The notes under the pieces are model-generated. The model was given only the letters and a program-made list of their open reading frames with translations. It was not told the origin of the DNA and did no database searches. Below are positions 27,078 through 34,469 of a DNA stretch of 64,000 nt, piece by piece. The first letter of the stretch is position 1, and every line of letters starts with the position of its first letter. The stretch is taken from the NCBI RefSeq assembly GCF_004519315.1, contig NZ_SOZE01000021.1:1-64000 (forward strand). The letters are read 5' to 3'. Made by a program: the position numbers and the translations under genes. The stretch is from Mucilaginibacter psychrotolerans (lineage in GTDB: Bacteria > Bacteroidota > Bacteroidia > Sphingobacteriales > Sphingobacteriaceae).

Positions 27078-27143
27078 GTACTAAAATGTACCATACATAG
27101 CCTGATATGTACATCATCAGTTCTCCGTGATGTGATATTTTTG
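27078..27143 (+). promoter_or_regulatory. GTAC-repeat promoter of the 27,179 hydrolase (site B)
   Basis: AAATGTACCATACATAGCC starts at 27,084, with GTAC at 27,088-27,091. The second half-site ATGTACAT has GTAC at 27,109-27,112, 21 bp away. TATTTTTG (27,136-27,143) follows after 23 bases, and the ATG is 35 bases further. An extra GTAC at 27,078 forms the palindrome TGGTAC-TAAAAT-GTACCA with the first half-site. The sequence between half-sites matches site A at many positions (CCTGAT). Confidence 0.75.
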
Positions 27144-27178
27144 CCCCTGTTATAAGATTTATTAATTTTTAAACTGCC

Positions 27179-27994
27179 ATGAACAAACTTCAGACGACAA
27201 CCATTGATAACCTGGAAATACGATATGCTTCCAGCGTTGGGAATTTTTCGGAAAGCATTTTATTACTGAGCCCTCTGCCCGAAAGCATTCGCGCTTTCGA
27301 ACCCATATGGGATGAGCTCGCGTCAAGATTCAACGTGATAGCAATCGACCTGCCGGGATTTGGAAAATCCCAAAGCCGTGAGAATCTACTCGCACCCATC
27401 ACACTTTCTGAGTTTGTTATTAAAGCCATCGATTTTTTTGATCTGGGACCAATGCATGTTGCCGGTCCGGATGTTGGCTCAAGTGTAGCGCTTTTTATAG
27501 CCCAGTACCACCCTGAAAAGATAAAAAGCGCGATTATCGGCAGTGCAGCCTGCGTGTTTCCAATTCAGGCGGCTGGATTTCTCACTAATATGATCATGGA
27601 TCCGACGCTGGATGATCTCAAAAAAATCGGCTCTAAAGCTATAATTTCCGGATCGCTGACAAATATGACCAAATATCAGCTGTCTGAAGATGTAAAAGAA
27701 GATTATCTGGCCAGTTATGAAGACGGGCGCTTCTGGGATACAATGTTATTTTTGAAAAAGCTGCCGGCCGACCTGCCAAAACTTAATTTAACCGCTATAA
27801 AGACCCCTGTACAGATCATATGGGGAAAGGACGATCCGCTCGCTATTTTAAAAAACGGAGAGATATTGCATGAACAGCTGCCCAACAATGAATTCAACAT
27901 ACTGAATTCCGGTCACTATGCCTGGGAGGATACGCATAAGGAGTACGCCGACATTTTGGTGCGCTGGGTAAATGGCGGATATCTCAATTTTTAA
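27179..27994 (+). CDS. Alpha/beta hydrolase with aspartate at the nucleophile position (haloalkane dehalogenase/epoxide hydrolase-like)
   Basis: A 271-aa alpha/beta hydrolase. The elbow reads GPDVGS, putting an aspartate where most lipases and esterases have serine; HDWGS is the equivalent in haloalkane dehalogenases and epoxide hydrolases. The acid (WGKDDPLAI) and histidine (NSGHYAWED) are present. An ester intermediate on Asp is therefore expected rather than a Ser acyl-enzyme. There is no export signal. It has the shared GTAC-repeat promoter and may be read together with dinB downstream. The substrate is unknown. Confidence 0.88.
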   Translation: MNKLQTTTIDNLEIRYASSVGNFSESILLLSPLPESIRAFEPIWDELASRFNVIAIDLPGFGKSQSRENLLAPITLSEFVIKAIDFFDLGPMHVAGPDVGSSVALFIAQYHPEKIKSAIIGSAACVFPIQAAGFLTNMIMDPTLDDLKKIGSKAIISGSLTNMTKYQLSEDVKEDYLASYEDGRFWDTMLFLKKLPADLPKLNLTAIKTPVQIIWGKDDPLAILKNGEILHEQLPNNEFNILNSGHYAWEDTHKEYADILVRWVNGGYLNF

Positions 27995-28119
27995 TCTGAA
28001 CGGGATCTCTTCCATGTTACGAATAAAATGTATGCCCTGGAGGGATCTGTCCTGTCATCAATCCGTTTGGAAATGAATGATACTCATTTCTGAAACAAGC
28101 TTAATTGAAAATAAACGAT

Positions 28120-28620
28120 ATGTATTACCGAATTAATGAATTTCTGGAAGACTGGATCGGCGAGTCAGGAAAAACAACCAAAGTATATTCGATGATTCCG
28201 GAGGAAGCCAAAGCGGTAATCATCAATAAAAAAATAAGAACGCTGGAACGGCTGGCATTCCATATACCTCAAATTATGGTTCAAATCGGCATACAGACCG
28301 GACTGCTGGATGGCGCGGAGCTTCCGGAAGAACCGTTACCGGCTAACATGGCTGATATTACCAGTCTATATCTGTCGGTTCGCGAGAAAATGGCTGAGGC
28401 TATCCAAAAAAAATGGTCTGATGATATTCTGAAACAGGAGGTTGACCTTTACGGTCACAAATGGCGCCGCGGCGATATTCTTTCGCTCCTGACCCAGCAT
28501 GAAGTTCATCACCGAAGCCAAATGACCGTAATCATGCGTCTCGCAGGTCTGAAAGTACCTGGTCTTTACGGACCTGTCAGAGAAGACTGGGAACTGCTGA
28601 GCCTGCCGCTTGCTCTTTAG
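28120..28620 (+). CDS. DinB-family four-helix-bundle protein
   Basis: A 166-aa DinB/YfiT-like protein. The metal-ligand histidines are seen in RLAFHIPQ and in the HEVHH pair (LTQHEVHHRSQM) near residue 125. Such proteins are putative metal-dependent thiol S-transferases. The ATG at 28,120 is preferred over a TTG 15 bases upstream. The alcohol dehydrogenase gene begins 48 bases later. Confidence 0.88.
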   Translation: MYYRINEFLEDWIGESGKTTKVYSMIPEEAKAVIINKKIRTLERLAFHIPQIMVQIGIQTGLLDGAELPEEPLPANMADITSLYLSVREKMAEAIQKKWSDDILKQEVDLYGHKWRRGDILSLLTQHEVHHRSQMTVIMRLAGLKVPGLYGPVREDWELLSLPLAL

Positions 28621-28668
28621 GATAATTGCACCATTTAAGAATCTGAGTAAAATATAATAAATACGATC

Positions 28669-29694
28669 ATGATAAAAAAAGTTAACGCATGGGCCCAGAT
28701 GGAGCCGAAAGGAAAATTAGTTCCTTACACTTACGAATTATCGCCGTTAACCGCTGAAGAAGTTGAAGTTGAAATCGACAACTGTGGCCTCTGCCACACA
28801 GATCTTTCGGCCCTCAACGGCGATTTCGGACTTCCTAATCCTATTGTAGCCGGCCACGAAATTACCGGCAGAATTGTAGCGCTCGGCGATGTAGCAAAAA
28901 ATAAAGGTCTGGCCATCGGCCAAACCGTCGGAATTGGCTGGAATAAAGAAAGCTGCGGGCATTGTGACCCGTGTCTGAGTGGCGACCCGCACCTTTGCGT
29001 AAACCTCAAAACAGTTATTTTAGGTAATCATGGCGGCTTTGCCAGCCGGATTAAGGCGCACTGGTTATGGATAATCCCTGTTCCTGACGGCATTGATGCT
29101 GCCGACGCAGGCCCGCTTTTCTGCGCGGGAATTACCGTTTTTTACCCGTTGCTGGAATACGGTGTAAAGCCCACTGATAAAGTTGGAGTATTCGGAATCG
29201 GCGGACTAGGGCATCTTGCTGTCCAGTTCGCACATGCGTGGGGCAGTGAAGTGACTGCATTTTCATCCTCTGCTGCCAAACATGCCGAAACAATGAAACT
29301 AGGTGCGGATCATATTGTGTCCAGCCGGGATACCTCCGACTGGGAATCCCTGAAAGGAAAATTCGACCTGATCATTATAACAGTAAGCGTTAAACTGGAA
29401 TGGGATAGAATAATTGCCATGCTGGCACCCAAAGGCCGTTTGCATTTCGTTGGCATTCCTTACGAAGCCATACCTGTTTCCGTTCTCTCACTGCTAATTC
29501 CGCAGAACAGCGTGTCTGCTTCACCTGCAGGTTCAAGAATTGCATTTAATAAAATGCTGAGTTTTGCTGCCAGGCATAAGATACGCGCTATGGTGGAACA
29601 TTTCCCGATGAGTAAAATTAATGATGCTATTGAACATCTTGAATCAGGCAAGGCTAACTACCGTGTAGTGCTGGATGCCGATTTTAAAAGTTAA
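28669..29694 (+). CDS. Zinc-dependent NAD(P) alcohol dehydrogenase (CAD/YahK-like)
   Basis: A 341-aa medium-chain dehydrogenase. The catalytic zinc ligands are in CGLCHTDL and GHEITG, the structural zinc cysteines in CGHCDPCLSGDPHLC, and the dinucleotide fold in GVFGIGGLGHLAVQFA. Overall it follows the cinnamyl-alcohol-dehydrogenase/YahK branch, which reduces aldehydes with NADPH. It is probably cytoplasmic aldehyde detoxification and is likely co-transcribed with dinB. A strong hairpin follows the stop by 15 bases. Confidence 0.94.
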   Translation: MIKKVNAWAQMEPKGKLVPYTYELSPLTAEEVEVEIDNCGLCHTDLSALNGDFGLPNPIVAGHEITGRIVALGDVAKNKGLAIGQTVGIGWNKESCGHCDPCLSGDPHLCVNLKTVILGNHGGFASRIKAHWLWIIPVPDGIDAADAGPLFCAGITVFYPLLEYGVKPTDKVGVFGIGGLGHLAVQFAHAWGSEVTAFSSSAAKHAETMKLGADHIVSSRDTSDWESLKGKFDLIIITVSVKLEWDRIIAMLAPKGRLHFVGIPYEAIPVSVLSLLIPQNSVSASPAGSRIAFNKMLSFAARHKIRAMVEHFPMSKINDAIEHLESGKANYRVVLDADFKS

Positions 29695-29709
29695 CGCGGG
29701 TGGCAATTT

Positions 29710-29737
29710 AAGACCGGAGATCTGATCCTCCGGTCTT
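29710..29737 (+). terminator. Terminator after the alcohol dehydrogenase gene
   Basis: AAGACCGGAG pairs perfectly with CTCCGGTCTT across an 8-base loop and is followed by TAATTAAG. Confidence 0.8.
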
Positions 29738-29785
29738 AATTAAGATCATCAGGCTATCGCTTAAACGATGACTGCCTCCCGGCTT

Positions 29786-29956
29786 TCATAAAACACCTTC
29801 CAATATATAAATACTCATAATAAAGTATTTATAATCAAAAGAACCGGTTCGCCATTGACCGTCATGTATCCCGTACTTCATTTGGGCAGGTGTACCTATG
29901 CCTCTCAACCCTGTAAATTCTGAATGGGCATTAACGTCCACCCCGGCATCATATAA
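29786..29956 (-). pseudogene. 3' remnant of an ankyrin-repeat-like gene
   Basis: In the 360-base gap before the AhpD-like gene, one minus-strand frame reads DAGVDVNAHSEFTGLRGIGT, then PAQMKYGIHDGQWRT, and ends at a TGA (29,786-29,788). AGVDVNA...GTPAQ is characteristic of an ankyrin repeat. An in-frame TAG at 29,957-29,959 closes the frame before any plausible start codon, so this is a 56-codon leftover. The rest of the gap, apart from the terminator and the promoter at 30,045, shows nothing. Confidence 0.45.
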
Positions 29957-30044
29957 CTAAAACACCCATTTTTATTTAGGAAATACATTCGTTTTATACA
30001 ACAGAAACGCTTTCTCGTGCATCGGAACAGGGATTCCGGGAGAT

Positions 30045-30052
30045 TAATTTTG
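30045..30052 (+). promoter_or_regulatory. -7 box placed directly before the AhpD-like start codon
   Basis: TAATTTTG is a perfect TAnnTTTG box and ends only four bases before the ATG at 30,057. If it is used, transcription would begin at or beside the start codon, giving a leaderless mRNA. Confidence 0.45.
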
Positions 30053-30056
30053 TTTC

Positions 30057-30593
30057 ATGGAAAACATATTTAACGTGCCCGACAGAAACGAGGTTTCAGC
30101 GGCCAATCAAACCATTTTCGATACTTTGAAAAAATCACTGGGCTTTGTACCAAACCTATATGCGAATTTTGCTTACTCTGATGATGCGCTATCTGCTTTT
30201 CTGGCTGCGCAGGGAGCTAAGTCCTCCCTTACCGGAAAAGAAAAAGAGATTGTCAATCTCGTTGTAAGTCAGGTTAACACTTGTGTATACTGTCTGAGCG
30301 CGCATAGTAAATTTGCAAAAATGAACGGTTTCAGCGACGAACAAATTATGGAAATCCGCAGCGGCAGTGCATCATTTGACCCCAAATATGATGCCCTGGC
30401 AAAACTGGCCAAAAGTATCGCTGAAAATAAAGGGCAGGCTGCGCCGGCAATCGTCGAAAACTTTCTGAATCAGGGATATAGCAAAGGAAGCATTATTGAT
30501 GTAGTTATGCTGGCCGGCTTAAGGATCATTACTAATTACGTATACGCTTTAACCAGCCCCCCTGTAGACTTTCCGGCTGTTCCGGCACTTTAA
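30057..30593 (+). CDS. Carboxymuconolactone-decarboxylase/AhpD-family protein
   Basis: A 178-aa protein of the peroxidase-related CMD/AhpD group. The active-site CVYCLSAHSKFA contains the CxxC plus histidine used for thiol-based peroxide reduction, preceded by LTGKEKEIVNLVVS. There is no export signal. It precedes an RclC homologue, which supports an oxidative or chlorine-stress role. A weak hairpin (30,606-30,639) lies between the two genes. Confidence 0.9.
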   Translation: MENIFNVPDRNEVSAANQTIFDTLKKSLGFVPNLYANFAYSDDALSAFLAAQGAKSSLTGKEKEIVNLVVSQVNTCVYCLSAHSKFAKMNGFSDEQIMEIRSGSASFDPKYDALAKLAKSIAENKGQAAPAIVENFLNQGYSKGSIIDVVMLAGLRIITNYVYALTSPPVDFPAVPAL

Positions 30594-30664
30594 CCGTGCA
30601 AAGGCGGTGCCGGCTCTGCCTAAACTGAGAGGCACCGCTGATGTTATCACTAAAAAAAACAGAA

Positions 30665-31258
30665 ATGAACTCACTTTTTAAATCAATCATATCACTATGC
30701 GCCCGCGCAGAAGGCTTTGGACTGCACTTTACCAGATTCGCTATAGCTTTGGTTCTGATCTGGATCGGCGCGCTGAAATTCGCAGACTACGAAGCCGACG
30801 GAATCGTACCTTTTGTCGCTAACAGCCCGGCGATGTCCTTTTTCTACCATTCACCCGATTCCTATAAAAAACACATGAATAAGGAGGGAGAGCTTATTCA
30901 GAATAACAGGGAGTGGCATACCGATAACGGCACCTATGCATTTGCTCACGGTCTCGGGATTTTACTGGTAGGCATGGGTTTGCTTCTTCTCATCGACTAT
31001 ATAACCCCCTATGCAGGACTTGCTGCCGGACTGCTTCTGATAATTATGTGCATCGGAACACTGTCGTTCCTGATTACTACACCTGAATGCTGGGTGCCAA
31101 AACTGGGTGATACGGACTTCGGTTTTCCCTATCTTTCAGCAAGAGGAAGGCTTGTAATTAAAGACATCATCATGCTGGGCGCCAACATTTATATGATTGC
31201 AGATTCTGCCCGCAGAATCCAGAAAACAATGAATCGCACGGGCGGCTCGGGTCTCTGA
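30665..31258 (+). CDS. rclC: DUF417 membrane protein, RclC/YkgB homologue
   Basis: A 197-aa membrane protein very like Escherichia coli RclC (YkgB): WIGALKFADYEADGI, PFVANSPAMSFFY, GTLSFLITTPECWVP and FPYLSARGRLVIKDIIML all follow that family. It has about four membrane helices. RclC belongs to the reactive-chlorine-resistance set in E. coli. An ATG 24 bases upstream (30,641) is also possible; this start aligns best with family N-termini. Confidence 0.9.
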   Translation: MNSLFKSIISLCARAEGFGLHFTRFAIALVLIWIGALKFADYEADGIVPFVANSPAMSFFYHSPDSYKKHMNKEGELIQNNREWHTDNGTYAFAHGLGILLVGMGLLLLIDYITPYAGLAAGLLLIIMCIGTLSFLITTPECWVPKLGDTDFGFPYLSARGRLVIKDIIMLGANIYMIADSARRIQKTMNRTGGSGL

Positions 31259-31356
31259 TCCGTTTTTAACAAATAACTAACTTGAAAGGAAATAGCAGGC
31301 AGGCAACCGAATAATCGGGGCTGCTGCTGTTAAATACATCAATAACTAATTTCGAT

Positions 31357-31770
31357 ATGGAATCTCAAAAATTTAAGATAGCAGTCTGGCCTTCGTTTCT
31401 ACATGCGAAATGCCCGCGCTGCAGAAGAGGGCGTATTTTTGCCAACAGCATGTACGGCTTTGGCGGTCAGAAGATGAACGCGACCTGTGATCACTGCCAC
31501 CTGACTTATGAGATTGAACCCGGGTATTTTTATGTCGCCATGTTTGTCAGTTATGCAATGAACGTAGCTGAATTTATAACGGCGGTTGTCGCTATAAGTG
31601 TACTCACCGGGAGTAATAATCCCTGGCTTTATGTGATCGTCGTTCTGGCTATATCGGTAATCCTGTCCCCCTTCAATTTTCGTTATTCCAGAGTCATTCT
31701 CTTATACTGGCTGACCCCTGGACTGCATTATAATCCGGAATTAAGCAAGGATAAACCTTTTAATCAATAA
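31357..31770 (+). CDS. DUF983 zinc-ribbon membrane protein
   Basis: A 137-aa protein with an N-terminal zinc ribbon (CPRCRRGRIF and CDHCHLTYEIEPGYFY) and two membrane helices, which is the DUF983 layout. The function is unknown. It ends 5 bases before the DUF302 gene, suggesting co-translation. Confidence 0.88.
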   Translation: MESQKFKIAVWPSFLHAKCPRCRRGRIFANSMYGFGGQKMNATCDHCHLTYEIEPGYFYVAMFVSYAMNVAEFITAVVAISVLTGSNNPWLYVIVVLAISVILSPFNFRYSRVILLYWLTPGLHYNPELSKDKPFNQ

Positions 31771-31775
31771 GTAAG

Positions 31776-32183
31776 ATGAGCTTAACAGATATTACAACCG
31801 CTGATGCTCAGGGAATTCTGATAAAAGAATGTAAACTCCCAGTTAAGGAAACCATGGACCTGATTCAAAGATATGCAGAATCACACGGAGCAACTGTATA
31901 CACCCGTATTGACCAGCAGTCAGAAGCAAGAAAAAATGGCATCACTTTGCAGCCGCTGGAGTACCTGCTGTTCGGCAACCCCCAAAAGGGCGCAGCCTTG
32001 ATGGCATCCAATCCGCTTATTGCGCTTGATCTCCCCCTGAAGATCATATGCTGGCAGAATCAGGATGGCAAAACGCTTATCGCTTTTAATGATCATGAGT
32101 TCATTTCCCGCAGATACGGGTTTGAGACAGCGGCTGACTCCCCCCTTAACCTGGTTCGTTTCATCGATCAGGTTTTTTTTTAA
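31776..32183 (+). CDS. DUF302-family protein
   Basis: A 135-aa soluble protein with the DUF302 pattern: an N-terminal VKETMDLIQRYAESHGATVYTRID block, PLEYLLFGNPQKGAALMASNP in the middle and PLKIICWQNQDGKTLIAFND near the end (split blocks). Family members are common beside redox-stress genes. No reaction is known. Confidence 0.87.
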   Translation: MSLTDITTADAQGILIKECKLPVKETMDLIQRYAESHGATVYTRIDQQSEARKNGITLQPLEYLLFGNPQKGAALMASNPLIALDLPLKIICWQNQDGKTLIAFNDHEFISRRYGFETAADSPLNLVRFIDQVFF

Positions 32184-32216
32184 TTATTCAAAGATTCACC
32201 ATCTATACATTCAATT

Positions 32217-32645
32217 ATGAAACCAACAGTTGTAAGAGCTGATGAGGGTAAAAAAATAAGCGTATTAGGCGATCTCCAGATACTTAAGCTGACTGGCAAA
32301 GATACCGACGGAAAACTTACGGTAATTATGCAGGAACTTCCGGAAGGCGCAGGTGTCCCCTTGCATACACACAGCCTCGAGGATGAAAATTTCCAGATCA
32401 TTGAAGGAGAAGTAGAGGTGTGTACCGGAGATAAAACCTACGTTCTCACCAGTGGCGATACCATTTATCTGCCTAAAAGCGTTCCTCATTCACTAAAAGC
32501 GCTCAAAGATTCAAAACTGAAAATCAATCTCGTTCCGGCTGGTATTGAAGGCATGTTCGAAGAACTTGACCGGTTGCCGGCGGGACCGCCGGATTTTAAA
32601 TTAGTAACGGAGATCTGTAACAGATACGGCGTTACGTTCACCTGA
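32217..32645 (+). CDS. Single-domain cupin protein
   Basis: A 142-aa cupin. The two motifs are plain: GVPLHTHSLEDENFQIIEGEVEV (His-x-His-x5-Glu, split) and PKSVPHSLKA with the last histidine. It is a likely metal-dependent dioxygenase or isomerase of unknown substrate. It is the last gene of the 30.0-32.6 kb plus-strand run and is followed by a terminator. Confidence 0.9.
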   Translation: MKPTVVRADEGKKISVLGDLQILKLTGKDTDGKLTVIMQELPEGAGVPLHTHSLEDENFQIIEGEVEVCTGDKTYVLTSGDTIYLPKSVPHSLKALKDSKLKINLVPAGIEGMFEELDRLPAGPPDFKLVTEICNRYGVTFT

Positions 32646-32657
32646 TCCTCCCCTATC

Positions 32658-32689
32658 AAGGTGTTACCGGCAAAAGCCGGCAACACCTT
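32658..32689. terminator. Terminator after the cupin gene
   Basis: AAGGTGTT and AACACCTT pair at the base, with CCGGC/GCCGG above around an AAAA loop. It sits between converging genes and could serve both. Confidence 0.75.
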
Positions 32690-32707
32690 TACATGGATTT
32701 CTGATTC

Positions 32708-32878
32708 TTAATTTTGCGATTCGGGATCGCGCCAGTTGAGCCAGCTGCACGCCGGGGGCAATATATACCCATGATATTTATTAGCAAGTTCACTAAGCTC
32801 CCGGATTCCGAAAGCTGCGGCAACATCACCACCGCCCGCTATACTCCTCTCAGCAAATATCGGAACCGGCCAACGCAC
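32708..32878 (-). CDS. Possible 56-aa small protein or gene remnant
   Basis: Directly behind the SnoaL-like gene, in the same frame after its stop, a GTG at 32,878 opens 56 codons: VRWPVPIFAERSIAGGG, then GIRELSELANKYHGY, ending SWLNWRDPESQN. The composition looks like real protein rather than noise. The 6-base gap to the upstream stop would allow re-initiation. It could equally be the decayed C-terminal end of a lost gene. I recognise no family. Confidence 0.35.
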   Translation of the reverse strand: MRWPVPIFAERSIAGGGDVAAAFGIRELSELANKYHGYILPPACSWLNWRDPESQN

Positions 32879-32884
32879 CAGATA

Positions 32885-33292
32885 TTATTGCGGCTGTAAA
32901 TGCCACATATCCTCCGGAATAAGATCTTTCAGCACTTCATACATAGCGTCACGGAAGAGTTCCACTACCGGGTATGGCTTGAATGCCACGGACCGATACT
33001 TGATCTTCCCCTGTTCATCATCAACTATAAGCTCAAAGCTGACTAATTTATGCCCATCAATTTTACCTTCCCATATGAGAACCGTATCATTGTCTTGTTT
33101 AAATTCATGGGTAAAATGACCCTCCCGAACAGTTGTAGACGTAAACATAACTTTCGCGACCAGGTCTTTCCCTTTTACTTCCCTTGTAAATATAGGACTT
33201 GAAAAAACCACGTCTTCTGCCAATAAATCTTTTAATTCCTGCAATGTCGATCCCGGCGTTTCCTTGAATACTCTTAGCGGATGCTTGTTCAT
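32885..33292 (-). CDS. SnoaL/NTF2-like protein
   Basis: A 135-aa protein with the NTF2-like cone pattern: an N-terminal helix (TLQELKDLLAEDVVFSSPIF), then strands (HFTHEFKQDNDTVLIWEGKI, KLVSFELIVDDEQGKIKY). It has no signal peptide. Such folds serve as small hydrolases, isomerases or binding proteins, and nothing visible chooses among these. It lies 86 bases downstream of the second 243-aa paralogue on the same strand and may be read with it. Confidence 0.8.
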   Translation of the reverse strand: MNKHPLRVFKETPGSTLQELKDLLAEDVVFSSPIFTREVKGKDLVAKVMFTSTTVREGHFTHEFKQDNDTVLIWEGKIDGHKLVSFELIVDDEQGKIKYRSVAFKPYPVVELFRDAMYEVLKDLIPEDMWHLQPQ

Positions 33293-33378
33293 GTGATATT
33301 TTTTTAAATTGTTTTTAAATAGGGTTTTCTTTTCAACACAGACTTAGTGTTTGTCAGACAGATGATACTATTCTGCTG

Positions 33379-34110
33379 TTATTCGTAAGTTATGTTAAAT
33401 ATGTCCAGGGAAACCAGCAATATATCTTTAACGGGAGTCTGGTCCGCATCATTCAGCGGATAGATCCGGTGAACTGTAGGAGCTTTAATGCCATTGAATT
33501 CCTTATACCCTGAATAATAATGCACAGCCGAATTGTTACCCAGCACTTCCGGCCAGTAGTCATGCCGCTTCAGGAGGCCCTCCTGTGAAAAATAGAAAAC
33601 CTGTCTGGTGCTGTGTGTCGGAATATAATCTGGGAAAATAACCTGTAATCTCCTCCAGGTTTCGCCGTTCTCCTCCCAGGGATCCATTTCCAGTACATGA
33701 ACACCGGGCTGAGCCAAAAGAAACGGCGTCGTCATATAGTTCCATGTTGCATAGGAGACAAAATACACAAGCTGCATCCTGCTCCATGGCGTCAGCAGCT
33801 CGTGTCCGTCAAATGTTTTCCTCGCATTTTTGGATTCTTCCACCACTTCACCCGAAACGTTTAACAGAGCCACATCCAGGCCATTGAAATAGGTCTTCTG
33901 GCCATCTTCGAAAATAGGCGTCCAGGAATCATAAGGCGCATGCAAGTTGGCCGTAAAAACAATGTCATCCAGGGAATCAGGATGTCCCTTACGCGGCCAG
34001 GTGATTCCTTTTATCGATACGTGAACTTTCACCGTATTCAGCTGGTTCCACCGATAAATGCCGCCATGCGCATTAATTACAAGATCGACAAGTTCTCTTC
34101 CGTCTTTCAT
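33379..34110 (-). CDS. Unrecognised 243-aa protein, paralogue of the gene at 24,493
   Basis: It has exactly the same length as the protein at 24,493 and aligns without gaps from MKD to the last strand. I estimate around 60 percent identity by eye. No family or cofactor motif is recognised and there is no export signal. The strictly shared blocks (ITW, SYATWNY, LEMDPWEENGETWRRL, HDYWPEVLGNNSA) are rich in Trp, Asp, Glu and His, so they could line a binding or catalytic site. It has the shared GTAC-repeat promoter. Confidence 0.86.
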   Translation of the reverse strand: MKDGRELVDLVINAHGGIYRWNQLNTVKVHVSIKGITWPRKGHPDSLDDIVFTANLHAPYDSWTPIFEDGQKTYFNGLDVALLNVSGEVVEESKNARKTFDGHELLTPWSRMQLVYFVSYATWNYMTTPFLLAQPGVHVLEMDPWEENGETWRRLQVIFPDYIPTHSTRQVFYFSQEGLLKRHDYWPEVLGNNSAVHYYSGYKEFNGIKAPTVHRIYPLNDADQTPVKDILLVSLDIFNITYE

Positions 34111-34136
34111 ATGATAAATTTTGTTTTATGTAGATA

Positions 34137-34196
34137 CAAAATTAGACCGCAGATCAGAGATGGCAATGTATGATAAGCTTTAATTCTTGTACGTTT
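34137..34196 (-). promoter_or_regulatory. GTAC-repeat promoter of the second 243-aa paralogue (site C)
   Basis: On the minus strand AAACGTAC (34,196-34,189) and ATACATT (34,171-34,165) are 21 bp apart. After 23 bases comes TAATTTTG (34,144-34,137), a perfect -7 box, with a 26-base leader to the ATG. Half-sites and box are nearly identical to site A. Beyond this site and the terminator at 34,398, the 360-base gap shows no gene. Confidence 0.75.
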
Positions 34197-34397
34197 CAAA
34201 CAGCGGCATACCTGGCTCTGAAGAAAGATCATATTCATCAGTCAAAAAAGGTTTTCAGTTATAGCCGGTAAAACCAACGGCTGATTAATACGCCTTGAAC
34301 GAGAAAGTTTTAGCATGATTATGATGAATACTCAAGGGATTTTGGAAAGGTAAGATCAGCGAAACCTGTAAAATTATTCGGTTAAAATCCAGAATTA

Positions 34398-34444
34398 TCC
34401 ATGAAAATTCCGCGGATTAAATATATCAGCGGAATTTTCGTGGA
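34398..34444 (-). terminator. Terminator of the quinone-oxidoreductase gene
   Basis: A 16-base arm (core GAAAATTCCGC) pairs with its complement (GCGGAATTTTC) with one mismatch, around a 15-base AT-rich loop. It lies 25 bases beyond the stop of the gene ending at 34,470. Confidence 0.7.
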
Positions 34445-34469
34445 CCATCAGCTGTACCTGATTATACTT

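Noticed and set aside
29864..29895. Two GTAC tetramers and a GTAT upstream of the AhpD-like gene.
   Set aside because: The spacing is 19 bp, not 21, and the -7 box does not follow at the right distance, so the gene is not counted in the GTAC-repeat regulon.
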